NCBI GenBank assembly: GCA_963575745.1 | Contig: CAUYUJ010003692.1 | Span: 95,001-159,000 of the forward strand | From: Prorocentrum cordatum | Lineage: Eukaryota > Sar > Dinophyceae > Prorocentrales > Prorocentraceae | Direction: 5' to 3' | Length of the DNA: 64,000 nucleotides | The notes under the pieces: model-generated | What the model saw: the letters and a program-made list of their open reading frames with translations, nothing else | Database searches by the model: none | Told to the model about the DNA's origin: nothing | Shown here: positions 1-11,188 of the stretch, one piece after another | Numbering within the stretch: position 1 is the stretch's first letter | Layout: the number at the start of each line of letters is the position of its first letter | Position numbers and translations under genes: made by a program

Positions 1-430
1 CCGTCGCCCAGCGTTATCATCGTCACCATCGTGTCTACTATCATCGCAGTATCCGGCGTTGTCGACGTCACTATGATACCGCACCCACCAGTCGCCGCCT
101 CGCAGTGACGAGGCCGGGCGCCAACGCGGCCTGCGTGACGTCCGGGAAATCCCCTGCGGTCACCGCCACTACCGCGGCCACGTCGATTGCGCCAGACTAG
201 CCGGCCACTCTGCGCGCGAGCTTGCGCGCGCTAGCGCTGCTGCAATGATGCGCAGTGTCAAGCACTCATCGCAATCGCCGCCGCATGGGTTTTGCACCCG
301 AATTGCGGGTGGACGGGTGGGATGATTGCGCGAGCAGTGGAGCTAACATTTCATTCTTCAAACATAAAGCGCCGCATAGGTCACACAACATAGATTGCAC
401 CACATAAATTGCACATCGTAGAATGCTCCA
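1..430. other. Unassigned edge sequence
   Basis: GC-rich mixed sequence with CATCGTCACCATCG-like triplets near the left edge. I see no convincing ORF, repeat array or RNA gene here. Confidence 0.5.
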
Positions 431-1924
431 CATAGGTTGCACACCATGATTTGCTTGCCCACGCGGGTGAACATGGAGTGTACTGTCAGGGTTGTCATGT
501 TGTCTTTTATCTGTGCACATTGCGCATGTACATCGCACATGTACATCGCTCGTGCGCTTTCACAGATGCAATCCCTGTACTCTAGCACGAACAGATCCCT
601 CTGCATGAGTACAGGCAACACTCTTGGAAACTATAGCACATACAGCTCTGGTACACGAGATTATTTTGCAACTCTTGCACACTTGTGGAATACAGCAGTG
701 CGAGTACAGCTCGTGTGCACGAGTGCAAGTACTGCTATTGCACACGCACTGGTGCAAAATGTAACTAGTGTACATATGTACGAATGCACTTCTGGTGTTC
801 TAGCGCAAATACATTTCTCGCAGACGAACATAACTAAAAACTCTTGCACGCTGGTGCAAAGACAGCTCTTGTACAATGTTGCGGGTGCTGCTCTTGCGCA
901 CGAGTGCAAGTCTAGCTCCTGTACACGAGTGCACATACAGCTCTTGCACACTCGCTGGTGCAAATGCAATTCTTGTACAGGAATAGAGGCACATGTTTTG
1001 CTTTTTAATATATTTGCATCTCTTGTACACGTGCTCGAAAACACAAGCTGCGCACACGGGCGCAAGAACACAAGGCTCGCCCACGGGTGCACATAAAAGC
1101 TTCGCACGCAGGTGCAAATACATCCGCCGTTCACGCACACTAGGACAGCTCTTGCAGACTCGCGCATGTACAAGTATCATGCAGTTGTATTGGTGCGGCT
1201 CTCCCACACGAATAAAAGCACCAGTGTTGCAAACTAGTACAGGTACAACTCTCGTACCCTATCACCAAGACAGCTTTCGCACTTTCGCACAAGTACACCC
1301 CGCGTACCCGAATACAACTACAACTCTCGTGCACTTGTACACGCATTGTTTTACATTCGTACAAGTCTTTCGTAAACTAGTACATGTCATAACTATTCCC
1401 GTGCACAAATAAACATACAGATTTCGTACCGCACACCAATAACAAGCGAAGCGGTCGTACACTACTGCGAATACGCCTCTCGCGCGCTGGTACAAGTAGG
1501 GGCTGCGTATTCTAGTACAAATACACCTTCGCACTCTAGTGCAAATACAGCTCTCGTGCACGAGTACACGTACATCTCATGTACGGCAATCCGCAAACAA
1601 CTCTCGCGAACGAGGGCAAGTGCAGCTTTTCTACACTGATACAAAACCAAAATCCGTACACTTGATCGAACACAGCTTTTGTTAACTACTACATATACAG
1701 CTCTCGTGCACGAGTACAAACACAACTGTTGTGCAGCAGTGCGCGGGTAATTCTCGTATACCTGCATAAGTACAGATTCGCACACACATGAAACATACAC
1801 CGCTCATTATCTAGCACAACTGCAAGTGTCGTGCACTAGTCCAGATGCAATCCTTTTACACAAATCCAGTCACGAGTCTTGTACGCCAGCACGTTGAATT
1901 CGTTCGTACACTAACACAACTGTT

Positions 1925-1973
<49 letters not shown>

Positions 1974-2290
1974 TATATGTGAAAGAAAAGACACGATCAG
2001 CACTTGCACACGAACACGGACACGTCTTTCGACCACCAACACAGGTACAACTATATGGCACAAGAAACTTAGAAATCTCATACACTAGCGCACGTACATG
2101 TTTCGTACACGAACGCAACTACAGTTAGCTGTCTTCCACATACAGGTACACCTTTGGTACAGTAGCACAAATTCATTTCCAGACATTAGCTAATACACAT
2201 TCAACTCTTTGGCACAAATACATGTACAACTTTTTGTATACTGGCACGACCACATTTGTCGTACACCAGTACTCGTATAACTTTCTCTCA
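431..2290. repeat. Degenerate 25-31 bp satellite with palindromic core
   Basis: About 1.9 kb of strongly diverged tandem units, each resembling TACAGCTCTTGCACACGAG followed by TGCAAA. The core in the best units is CTCGTGCACGAG, a perfect 12-bp palindrome. Unit spacing drifts between roughly 25 and 31 bp. Short ORFs through it on both strands encode Cys/Thr/Arg-rich low-complexity peptides and are not credible genes. A small remnant of the same satellite recurs at 4236-4350. Confidence 0.8.
1927..1969. repeat. (TA)n microsatellite
   Basis: About 21 uninterrupted TA dinucleotides inside the 25-31 bp satellite, followed by ATGATGTATATGTG. Confidence 0.95.
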
Positions 2291-2309
2291 CATTGACTTT
2301 ACGTAAGAG

Positions 2310-2490
2310 CAAGAAGAGTCCGAACCGAACTGGTAACCGTGAACCGGCGGCTCCTGCAACCGAACCGCCCGAACCGGAGCCCGAACCGGACCGGCTGAAA
2401 CCGGACCGGGCGGTTCGAACCGAACTGGCCGGTCGAAACCGGCCCGAACGGCAAGTCCGAACCGGGTGGAACCGAACCGGGCCCCGGGAC
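2310..2490. repeat. AACCGG-rich degenerate repeat, left block
   Basis: Dense recurrence of CCGAACCGG, AACCGGACCGG and AACCGAACTGG. The same motif returns at 3412-3595, so the two blocks bracket the poly-C, CGA and CCT arrays between them. Confidence 0.8.
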
Positions 2491-2511
2491 TCCCCACCGG
2501 CCCGGGGGGCG

Positions 2512-3065
2512 CCGGCCCCCCCCCCCCCGGTGCCGGCACCCCCCCCCCCCCTCCGGTGCCGGCACCCCCCCCCCCGGTGCCCGCGCCCCACCCCCTGTTC
2601 CGGCACCCCCCCCCCCGGTGCGGCACCCCCCGCCCGCCCCGCCGGTGCCCGCACCACCCCCGCCCGGTGCCGCGACCCCCCCTCGGTGCCGGCACCCCCC
2701 CCCCCCGGTGCGGCACCGAACCCCCCCCCCCCGTGGCCGTCACCCCCCCCCCCCGGTGCGGCACGCGCCCCCCCCCGGTGCCGGCACCGCCCCCCCCCCC
2801 CCAGGTGCCGGCGACCCTCCCCACCCGGTGCCGGCACCCCCCCCCCCCCGGTGCCGGCACCCCACCCCCGGTGGCCGGCATACCCCCCCCCCCGGTGCCG
2901 GCAACCCCCCCCCCCCCCCCGGTGCCCGGCACCCCCCCCCGTTGCCGGCAACACCACCCTCCCCCGGTGCCGGCACCCCCCCCCCCCCCCCGGTGCCGGC
3001 CCCCCCCTCCCCGGTGCCGGCCCCCCCCCCACCGCGGTGCCGGCCCCCCCTCGGGGGTGCAGCAG
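2512..3065. repeat. Poly-C minisatellite with GGTGCCGGCACC core
   Basis: About 22-28 bp units made of a run of 7-12 C followed by the palindrome GGTGCCGGCACC or near variants. ORFs through it are Pro-rich on plus and Gly-rich on minus and reflect composition only. On the opposite strand the runs are poly-G, so four-stranded structures are possible. Confidence 0.9.
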
Positions 3066-3191
3066 GGCGCGGGGGGGGGAGGCGAGGACCCCCTCCTCCC
3101 GGCGGCAGGCTCCAGGCGTTTTCCGGCCCCGGGGCCGCGGAGACGAGGGGAAGAGCGGCATGAGGGAAGGGGCCGAGAGGTCCGGGGGCGC

Positions 3192-3228
3192 CCGACGACG
3201 ACGACGACGGCGGCGACGACGACGACGA

Positions 3229-3310
<82 letters not shown>
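3192..3310. repeat. (CGA)n microsatellite
   Basis: Nearly pure CGA/ACG trinucleotides with a few CGG interruptions over about 120 bp. Confidence 0.95.
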
Positions 3311-3342
3311 TGCAGCGAGGCACCTCGCCGGGCACCTCTCCT

Positions 3343-3410
3343 AAACCTCCTCCTCCTCCTCCTCCTCCTCCTCCTCCTCCTCCTCACTCCTCCTCCTCCT
3401 TCTCCTCCTC
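3343..3410. repeat. (CCT)n microsatellite
   Basis: CCT trinucleotides with CTTCTC and CACTCC interruptions. One of many CCT/GGA tracts in the window. Confidence 0.9.
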
Positions 3411-3411
3411 C

Positions 3412-3595
3412 GGCCCAAAACCGGCCCCCCCAAAACCGGACCGTCCCGCGACCGCCGAACCGAACCGGCATAACCGACCCGGACTGGCAAAACCGGACCG
3501 ACCAAAACCGGACCGGCGCCGAAATCGAACCGCTGCAACCGAACCGGTCCGCCGCCGAACCGGCCCGAACCGGCCCGAACCGGACACTTCCTGTA
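3412..3595. repeat. AACCGG-rich degenerate repeat, right block
   Basis: CCAAAACCGGACCG, CCGAACCGGCCCG and similar words recur, matching the block at 2310-2490. Confidence 0.8.
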
Positions 3596-4235
3596 AGAGT
3601 GACCCTTCGCAAAAGTGATATTTGTTGCTGGCCCAACGGGGTACGGTAACTTTCTATTAAGCCGGCAGGACTGAATCACCCCCCCCGCACTCGACTGCAA
3701 CGCATACCGAGCGAATCCTATAACGCGCATTGGTTTCCCGAAGGGTGGGGCGGTCAACCAGGCTGCGCGTTTTCCGCCTCAGGACCGGTCCCAAATCTCA
3801 GCCCACATCCCGAATCGTCCGGTTCGAATAGATTAAAATATCTTTGAATACAGCTCGCGAAATAATGGGACGCTTCACTTTTGCAAACAATCTAAACATC
3901 TTCAAACATGTTCTGTGCCCGCGATGGGGACCGGTTTAGTCACGACGCCGGACCTGGTCAGACGCCGTCGCGACGCGGCCCTGCAGTGCCAGGCCTCATC
4001 GCGGTGGCTCCTGGCAGCGCCTGCTTTCGCAGCGCTTTCGGGGTGCCATTCGGGACGTTCGAATCGAATTCGCAGAATTCCGCGGTTGTCCGCTGGCGCG
4101 AAGGATCTTTCGAGGCCCGTCCCTTCGATCGCTGATGCGGTTCGACAGACGCGACTTGCGTGGTCGCGTTGGGCCTCCACGGGCGCTTCTGAAGCCGCGC
4201 ACCAAAGGTCATCCTAGCCGAGGGTCTCTCTTACG
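3596..4235. other. Unassigned sequence
   Basis: Mixed-composition DNA. Overlapping open frames at about 3900-4200 exist on both strands with no family resemblance and no strand-specific coding signal. I see no repeat array. Confidence 0.4.
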
Positions 4236-4350
4236 TGTAGTCGATTACACAAGTACAGATACAACTCTCTTACACAAGTACGAATACAACTCTCGAGCGC
4301 AAGTATAAGTACAGCGCTGTTGCACTAGTACAGCAGCAACTGTTTAGTAG
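4236..4350. repeat. Remnant of the 25-31 bp satellite
   Basis: Units such as ACACAAGTACAGATACAACTC repeat about four times and match the 431-2290 satellite. Confidence 0.75.
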
Positions 4351-4528
4351 AATTGCCACTGAACGTAGGCACCTTCCACGGACCAGCACCCAGACTGGGC
4401 CCTCACGGACATGCACGCAGACCTGGCCCCGCCGAAGGCGCGGCTGAAAGACAAGCTGGTCAGCTTGCTAATCAGATTCCTTAAGTTTTGTGACTGGTGT
4501 TCCTTATGTTTGAACTCTGCAGGAAAGC

Positions 4529-4941
4529 ATGGCTGGAACCAAAACAGGGACCCGTGGAGATTCCCCCTCTCTGGGTGCTGGTCCGTTCAAGCCTGCGCCA
4601 GTCTACGTGCCTGATCGTTGCCTGACAATCATAGTAACCGTGACATGTCGTAGCATGAGTAATAACAATGTTCGAGCATGGTCTCATTTGTGCGCATGCA
4701 CTCGCAAAGCAGCTTGCCCGCAAACTTTCTTTTCTAACGAATGTCAGGTGGACTGCCGGGCCCCTGCGGAAAGCTGTTTCACTTATTTCCCCTGCCGCAA
4801 GGGTGTATTTTCTATTGGGGCCCTAGAGCGCGATGCTATCAAGGAAAAGTGCACGACGGATTTGTATCGCAAATACCGGCCTCAGAGAATAACTTTCAGA
4901 CCTTGGGGCCGTCAGAAACACGCTGGGATGAAAACTGGTGA
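4529..4941 (+). CDS. Possible spliced gene, unknown product
   Basis: I do not recognise this product. An ATG at 4529 sits six bases after a pyrimidine-rich stretch ending in CTGCAG, which would suit a spliced-leader acceptor. The first about 35 codons read MAGTKTGTRGDSPSL onward without stops. A possible GT donor lies near 4632 (ATA|GTAACC) and a possible acceptor near 4746 (AATGTCAG). After the acceptor a second frame reads GGLPGPCGKLF and ends SETRWDENW before a stop at about 4941. The unspliced frame also stays open to 5062, so the intron is not proven. No domain, signal peptide or membrane helix is obvious. The reverse strand is also open from about 4896. Treat this as a candidate only. 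Confidence 0.22.
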
Positions 4942-5394
4942 TGGGGAAAGGGTCCTGACTTCTGCAGGGACCGCGCCTCGAGGCAATCACGCCACCAGAA
5001 GTCTGGGAGGAGGCGGGGGCGAGGGGAGGCGGCCTTCCAAGAAGGCAGGAAGTGCTGCTTAGAGGGGGTCGGAGGCTTCCGTGAGCCAGGCATTGCCAGA
5101 AGAATCATTGTCCCAAGGCGCCCCACGATCTCCAAGGAAACCCCAAGGGCATCCAGAGCACCCCTCAGTAGGCACAGGGAGATGCGACAAGCTGGAAGCA
5201 TCTTGGGCAAGGACCAACCCTCTGGCAACACCAAAGAAGAGGCTTCTTGGAAAGCGGGGGGTCCTCCACCCCTGTTCCTTACGAAAACTCCTCCCTGCCG
5301 CACCCCCCAACGTGTCAATACAGCTGGCCAGGCGATTCGCATGAGAAGGCCACACCATTCACGATTTCGAAGCTTGCTCGAATATGTGCAATAG

Positions 5395-6330
5395 TCTCAA
5401 GGATGGAGGGGTGGTGGTTGTTGCTGTTAAATTGGGGCTATCGCCTTAGCGCCGCGCGCGCATTCGATCTGAATGGCTGCAACAGCGTCAAGGACGGAGC
5501 ACGGCTCCATTTCAAAATGTGGCTCCCGTCGAAGCGCTGCGCACATTCCTTTCAGTTGTTTGCAGCAGGTTCAACGGGGATGGGTGTGTTTTGTTTTAAA
5601 TGTGGCTCTCACCAGCGCCGCGCGCTGTCGCCTTGAACACTTCGGGCAACTTCAGGGACGGAGGGGACGGGGGGGGGGTCGTTTGAAAATGTGGCCCTCG
5701 CGGCAGTGCCGCGCACAATTTTACCCAGACGCACTTAGACAGCTTCAGGAACGCCGCGCGCATTCCTCTTAAACCATTGTAACAACTTATAGGGTGGACG
5801 ACAAGTAGTTGCTCACAGCAGCAGAAGAAAAAAGGCTCCCGCCTCAGCGCCGCCCGCATTTCGTTTGAAAGCCTACAGTAGCTACTCTGACATTGTGTCA
5901 GCGGGGTTATTGCTGGAGGCGTCCCTCATGGTGCACATCCAGAACGTCAACACGCGCAACACTGCACACATCGCAGGCAGCTCCTTATCCAAGTGGAGCT
6001 CCCGCTTCAGACTTCGACGGGGTGCACAAACCACAGCCGAGCGGAACACTGTGCAGCAGTGGCACGGAGGTGGGGCGGTCCATTGCTCGGAAAGGGAGAT
6101 ATCTGGTCACAGATCTCGTTGAACTGTGCTTATTTCGCTGTGCTCGCTAGCAGTATCCAACGCAGGTTCCTTTTCAGAGCGGGGCCCTCGCCAAAATGGC
6201 AGGCCCAGGTGGTGCTGGCCTGTCAAGTGGGAAGCTTCTTACAGTGAGAGGGGACACTTGCAAGGTCGTCTGATTACGAGACTCGGGACGGGAGGGTACA
6301 CTGCCGCACCGCTGGTGCAGTTTGGGTTCA
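5395..6330 (+). repeat. Dispersed repeat D1, copy 1 (95-bp units plus tail)
   Basis: About six to eight diverged units of about 95 bp, built around TCAAGGACGGAG, then TTCAAAATGTGGCTCTCG, then AGCGCCGCGCGCATTC. After the units comes a unique tail with CTCGTTGAACTGTG, TTCCTTTTCAGAGCGGGGCC and GGGACGGGAGGGT, running into a CCT tract. The same order occurs at 53388-54485 on the same strand, so this is a repeat family with a defined 3' tail, not just a local tandem array. Confidence 0.75.
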
Positions 6331-6334
6331 CCTT

Positions 6335-6420
6335 GGTCCTCCTCCTCCTCGTCCTCCTCGGAGGTCCCCCTGCTCCTCCTCCATCTCGATCCTCCTCCTC
6401 CTCCTCGATCCTCGATGCCC
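6335..6420. repeat. CCT-rich microsatellite
   Basis: TCCTCCTCC tract at the end of D1 copy 1. The second D1 copy also ends in such a tract. Confidence 0.85.
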
Positions 6421-7123
6421 CTAAGCAGGTCGCCCCTCACCATGCCCCCCTTCTGCACGCCGCGGGGCGCCAGCGGGTTGAGCTCGCGCGCCGCGTGGTC
6501 TGCTAGGTCGAGCAGCACCTTCTGGCGGCCCGCGCTGTGCAGCGACAGGTACAGCACGAGCGAGACGAAGCCCTCCACGCAGTCCTGTCGGGTTGGACGA
6601 AGTAGGGGTTCTTAGGAAGGAGCTCCTGGAAGGTCTTCACAATACAGATGTAGGGCTATTAAGACTGAAGCGAGGGCCAGTGCGCGGGATGAGGCTGGCT
6701 ATCGACCGCGGATATACCAGCGCCGATGCTGAATTTCACCTCCCAGAAGTTGCATACCAGAGAGTAGGGGGCGGCGAATCGGCCTGCGCAGGCGGTTCAT
6801 GTCGGCGCCAGGAGGTGCCGAAATGGGAAGCACTCGGCAAATATCGTACCGCCCCCTCGTGTACTCCCCCGCTCTCCCCTCGTTCGTCCGACCCGACCGA
6901 GGTCCTGGTAGTTGTCCCTGTACCATGCGAAATGTGTCTGCTGCAGCTCGTGGAACCCCTCCACGACCACCTCCCGATACGCGGTCTCGCGGCGCGCCCT
7001 GTCGAGCACGTCGTGGAGGCTCCTTCGCGGGGGAGGAAGAGCCCGCCCACGGCCTGGGAGTGCAGGGAGCGTCTGCCAGCACGCAGCCCCTCCGCCCCAA
7101 ATGCGGCTAAGCACATTTGACAT
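6403..7123 (-). CDS. Possible exons of an unknown gene
   Basis: Reading the minus strand, three short stretches look coding but lie in different frames. One is RSLHDVLDRARRETAYREVV followed by VEGFHELQQTHFAWYRDNYQ (about 7040-6900). Another is KTFQELLPKNPYFVQPD (about 6640-6590). The third, from about 6582 down to 6403, reads QDCVEGFVSLVLYLSLHS, then GRQKVLLDLADHAAREL. Between the last two a one-base shift would join VQPD to QDCVEG, so this is either a splice junction or a frameshift. The peptides are helical and soluble-looking with no motif I can name. A CCT microsatellite interrupts the downstream side. Gene structure and function are unknown. Confidence 0.35.
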
Positions 7124-7295
7124 TGCAAGAACTTTTGGGGTGCAGTCTTCTCATCGATCTCTGGAAGTCCCGAGGTGCCCTGGAACCACGGCAAGTCACT
7201 GGGGCTCTCAGGGAGTGGGGGACTTCCGCGGGGCACCTGCTGGCGAACGGGTCTCCTATCTGGTGGGCCTGCTGTACACCCGCAGTGGCGCGGGT

Positions 7296-7392
7296 GGCTC
7301 CTCCTCCGCCTCCTCCTCCTCCTCCTGATCCTCCTCCTCCTCCTCCTCCTCCTCCTCCTCCTCCTCCTCCTCCTCCTCCTCCTCCTCCTCAA
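7296..7392. repeat. (CCT)n microsatellite
   Basis: About 95 bp of nearly pure CTC/CCT repeats. Confidence 0.95.
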
Positions 7393-7399
7393 CTGGAGG

Positions 7400-7735
7400 G
7401 GCAGAGCACGGGGACCACGACCAAGACCGAGCGCGGAAACGTCGGTGTCGAGTGGTCGTCGTCCCTCTTGGTCGCCAACTATTTGTGGTTCATCCTCGCG
7501 GACCAGCAGCGGCTGGCATGAACCATGACCAAGATAGGCATCGACAAGATCCCATAACACTCAGTCACGCGCCCGTCACAGAGGCAATGCACATAGTCCT
7601 CGTGACTTTGTCTGCCACCTCTGCTCCCCAGGAACTCTTACATAACCTCCGTGCTGTTTTCATCGCGCCACATGTTCTGTGCAATCTCCTACCAAGCCGT
7701 GATGTCCCAGAGAATGGTCCAACTATCGTCAGTTC
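7400..7735. other. Unassigned sequence
   Basis: A minus-strand open frame continues from the CCT tract through here, but most of it is Arg repeats from the microsatellite. No gene call is made. Confidence 0.4.
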
Positions 7736-7739
7736 TTGC

Positions 7740-7830
7740 ATCGGAGGAGGGGGAGGAGGAAGTGGAGAGACGAGGAGGAAATAAGATGAAGAGGAGGAGG
7801 ATGAGGAGGAGGACGAATAGGACAAAGAAG
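7740..7830. repeat. GGA/GAG-rich purine tract
   Basis: GGAGGAGGGGGAGGAGG and GAAGAGGAGGAGGATGAGG words over about 90 bp. Confidence 0.8.
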
Positions 7831-8379
7831 ACCCTGAGATCCGACTCTGCGAATACATGAAACATGACCAAACATCACGACTGGAACCCCAGACCTTCTG
7901 CTGCATTGTTGAAGCTGAATCGATCCGTGATGGTCACGGGTCCCGAAATCGAGCGAAAGCGCCCGTTGCGGGAAGAATCGCCACGGGCGAGAGGAGCAAG
8001 AAACGCCCTTGGAAAGAAGAAGCACAAACAACAAATCCGCCAGATGCCCGGCGCGCACGCAACGCGCGGGGCTCCTCCACCGCGCATCCTCGCACTGCGC
8101 GGCCGCCGCGGGAGCGGCCACGGCCGCCGCCACCACGGCGCGGCGCACGAGGCCGCCCCCCAAGGGCATCCCGTTCCGCCAGCAAGGAGGAGACGAGCCC
8201 AGACGATCCAGCGACTCGAAGCCCAAACCTCTGACGATATGATTTTGTCAACTGGCGATGTTCCTTGATTTCGGCCTCCAGCGTTGTCGGGCCCTTGGGC
8301 CATCAAGAAAAGATCCAGCGCGAAGCTTAGGCCCCCAGGAAGGGGTTGGATCAAAGCTCTGGGGCCGCGCATTGAAAAC
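7831..8379. other. Unassigned sequence
   Basis: Frames are open on both strands with Arg/Ala/Pro bias only. I see no family resemblance. Confidence 0.4.
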
Positions 8380-8640
8380 ATCATATCGTCGGATGTCTGC
8401 CCCATCCACCGCCTTTTTCCGCTCTAAGAGGCCCCCCAAAGGCCCCAAGAAGCCCCCAAGCGGCCCAGAAGAGGCCTCCAATAAACCCCAAGAGGCCAAA
8501 TAGAGGCCCAAAAGGTGCCGCAAAACGGGGCCCAAGACGCTTCACAACTGCCTCCGAGAGGATCCATCGGGCCTCCAAACAGCTCCCAAGACGCCCACAA
8601 GAGTCCCCAGATAGTGCCCAAGAAGCCCACGACGCCGCCT
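8380..8640. repeat. CCAAGAGGCC short-period repeat, locus 1
   Basis: Degenerate 11-12 bp units of the type GCCCCCAAAGGCCCCAAG and CCAAGAGGCC. The minus-strand peptide is a WGLLGAS-like tandem. The same repeat family occurs at 16385, 17480, 25430 and 36420. Confidence 0.7.
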
Positions 8641-9824
8641 CACCAGCAGAGTCCCCGCCTCTTCTGGGGGTCGGCGGAATGGCGCGAGCCTCTCGAACCA
8701 TGTCGTCGGATACCTGCCCCCAGAAAGAAAAAACTGGCTGCACCCGGGCGGTCAAAAAGCTGCTCGAAGCGACAAGCAGGCCTGGCAGGCATGTGGACGA
8801 TGCCGGAAGCCCTGGGGTGCGCCACCGTTCTCCTCTCTCGGGTGCACACGCCTCTTGCCTCCGCCAGCTTCCGCCTTCGCTCCGCCCGCTTCTGCTGCAC
8901 CGATGCCTCCTCGAAGGCGAAGGGCCTCCGCTGTCGTGACTCTGTCCAACACGTGGCCCACAGAGCTCTCGGCACCTTCCTCGAGCCTGGCTCCTCGGCC
9001 TGGGCCGATTCTTGGCGGCCCCCAAGCGGCCCCCCCACGAGGCCCAGACAGGCGAGAAGAACAAAACGCCCCGGTTTGTTCAAGGCGTTGGAGGCCTGGG
9101 CAGACGAGCGACGAGTCGCCACGTACTGATGCGGAGTGCCGCGGCGCGGCGGCCTTTCGCGGTGGCCCACGCCAGGCCGCCGGCGCGCCAGGCCGCGCGG
9201 AACGGGAGGGGCTCCTGCAGTCGAGAGGGCCGTCGCTTCGCCACGCTGGCCCTCTAGAATAATGAGGCCGCTCCCCGGCCCCGGAGCCGGCGAAACACGA
9301 CTCGGCAGGCAGCGAGGCTGCTGTTCCTGTTGCCTCGGACTCGGGCAGGCTTGCCTGCAGGGGAAGGGGGGTGGGGCGAGGCCCGCAAGAGACTCTGGGC
9401 TGCACGCAAGGCGGGGCGCACTTGCACGCCGCTTCGTCCCGGCGCGCTGCTTGGAAGGGCGGCGGAGTGGGGGAGGGGGGGGGGAGAGGGGGGGGCAATG
9501 CCAGGCAAGTGTGCCTGCCTGCATGTAAAGTGCAACGCTCTCAATGCCAGCCTGGGGAAGGGGTCGAGAGTCTGGGGCCACATGTCTCGAAGAAGTCTGG
9601 CCGCCGGAGCTTCGTGGAAGGTCGAGTGCGGAGGTGGCCCCTCCCGGGAGGGGGGCGAGGCGGCGCGCTCCACCAGTCAGATGCTCGTTCTGGGCACCTT
9701 CCTGGAGCCTATCGCTCCACTCGTGCGTCGATGCTGCGTCGAGCAGCCGTCGAACCTGAGGCGAGCTCGAGTCGAGCTAGGGTCGAGCTAGAGTCGAACA
9801 AGAGTCGACTTGGGTGTTGTTTAA
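8641..9824. other. GC-rich sequence with weak coding signal
   Basis: The minus strand holds one stretch that could be an exon (FAFEEASVQQKRAERRRKLA, about 8955-8890), helical and basic, but its flanks are low complexity. A G-rich run lies at about 9470-9500. No gene structure can be supported. Confidence 0.3.
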
Positions 9825-10090
9825 TACCGGGTCCCCAGAAGCCGCGACCCTTTCCCAGGGCCTGCTTTCCATCCCGAGTCGTTTTGCACGCTCCCGGGGC
9901 CCAGCGAGGGCCCCTGGAGGCCGAGAGCAGCCAGCAGCCTCCCGACCCGAGGTTGTCACGATGCGAGCATGTCCGTGTCAGGTGGGCCCCGAGGAACTCA
10001 GACCCTCGACGTCGTGGCTTTTTCGCAACGTCGACCCCCAAGGGTCGCGACCCATCCCCCCGGACCCGTTTCTCATCCTGAGTTTTGGAC
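9825..10090 (+). repeat. Dispersed repeat D2, copy 1
   Basis: Starts GGGTCCCCAGAAGCCGC and continues TTTCCCAGGGCCTGCTTTCC. A matching word order occurs at 37150-37240 on the same strand. Its distal part overlaps the inverted repeat described next. Confidence 0.55.
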
Positions 10091-10094
10091 GCCC

Positions 10095-10285
10095 GAAATG
10101 GGTACGGAAAGAATGGGTACAATGCCAAACAACAAATGTTGTCCCAAACCAGCAGCGGCCGCTGTTGGGCAGGCGGCCTTCTGTCTCGAATGGACACAGG
10201 CCGCGGCGGCGTGAACAGCGAGTCCTGTTCAAAATAAACAGGAACTGCTCTTGGGCATTGTGCCCATTCTTTCCGTGCCCGTTTC
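10095..10285. repeat. Inverted repeat, 32-bp arms
   Basis: The left arm 10095-10126 (starting GAAATGGGTACGGAAAG) pairs with the right arm 10254-10285 with 29 of 32 matches. The spacer is about 127 bp. Weaker inverted similarity extends outward on both sides to about 9960 and 10400, so the whole segment may be a decayed foldback element. Confidence 0.8.
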
Positions 10286-10509
10286 GTTCGTCCAGATGAG
10301 TCGTCTCTTGACGGCCGCGAGGCCCGGTCAGGGCCCCCAAGGGCCGAAAATAGCGGAGCACCTGCCACCGTGATGTTTTCGTGACTCGAGGGGGTCTGGG
10401 GTGGAGGGCCCCCCAAACGAACATCCAACACAGGGCTCAACCCTGGCATTAGTTCGGGCGTGTCCCCCTACAGGCGGATTTGGGAGGAGAGATAAAACAT
10501 ATCTTATCC

Positions 10510-10661
10510 GTAGCACCCCGCAGATGCGGACAAGAGTGAGGGGGCGGTGGGGACGTTGGCAGTTTGCGGGACTCTGGAGAAGCCCGCCGCAGGCGCCAAA
10601 GTTTCACAAATTATACAAAGAGCCCGCCGCAGGCGCCGACCTTCTTGTTAAACCAATGTGG
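10510..10661 (+). repeat. Composite repeat R1 copy A, head
   Basis: The head contains GTAGCACCCCGCAGATGCGG, GAGTGAGGGGGCGG and twice GCCCGCCGCAGGCGCC. The same head occurs inverted at 37930-38060. It is followed directly by the 11-bp array. Confidence 0.8.
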
Positions 10662-11188
10662 GTAGGTCGTGGGTGGGTCGCGGGTGCGGGAGGGTCACGG
10701 ATGGGTCGCGGGTGGGTCGCGGGTGGGTCGCAGGTGGGTCGCGGGATGAGTCGCGGGTGGGTCGCGGGTGGTCGCGGGGTCGCGCGGGGTGGATCGCGGG
10801 TGGGTCGGGGGGTCGCGGGTGGGTCGCGGGTGGGTCGCGGTGGGTCGCGGGTGGGTCGCGGGTGGGTCGCGGGGTGGATCGCGGGCGGTCGCGGGTGGGT
10901 CGCGGGTGGGTCGCAGGTGGGTCGCGGGGTGAGTCGCGGGTGGGTCGCAAGTGGGTGGCGGGTGGGTCGCGGGTGGGTCACGGATGGGTCGCTGGGTGGG
11001 TCGCGGGTGGGTCGCGGGGTGGGTCGCGGGTGGGTCGCGGGTGGGTCGCGGGTGGGTCGCAGGGTAGGTCGCGGATGGGTCGCAGGGGTGGGTCGCGGGC
11101 GAGTCGCGGGGTGGGTCGCCGGGCGGGTCGCGGGGTGGGTCACGGGGTGGGTCGCGGGGTGGGTCGGGGGTGGGTCGCGGGTGGGACG
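10662..11188 (+). repeat. (GGGTGGGTCGC)n 11-bp minisatellite
   Basis: About 48 units of GGGTGGGTCGC with occasional length variants. Although 11 is not a multiple of three, long open frames run through on both strands because the unit lacks stop codons in all phases. The inverted counterpart is at 37665-37920. Confidence 0.95.

Noticed and set aside
431-2290. A CRISPR-like array
   Set aside because: Units are contiguous, degenerate and variable in length, with no constant repeat or unique spacers. Context is eukaryotic.
2190-3636. Long Arg-, Pro- or Gly-rich ORFs on both strands
   Set aside because: They are translations of poly-C, CGA and CCT arrays. Every frame is open and there is no strand-specific coding signal.
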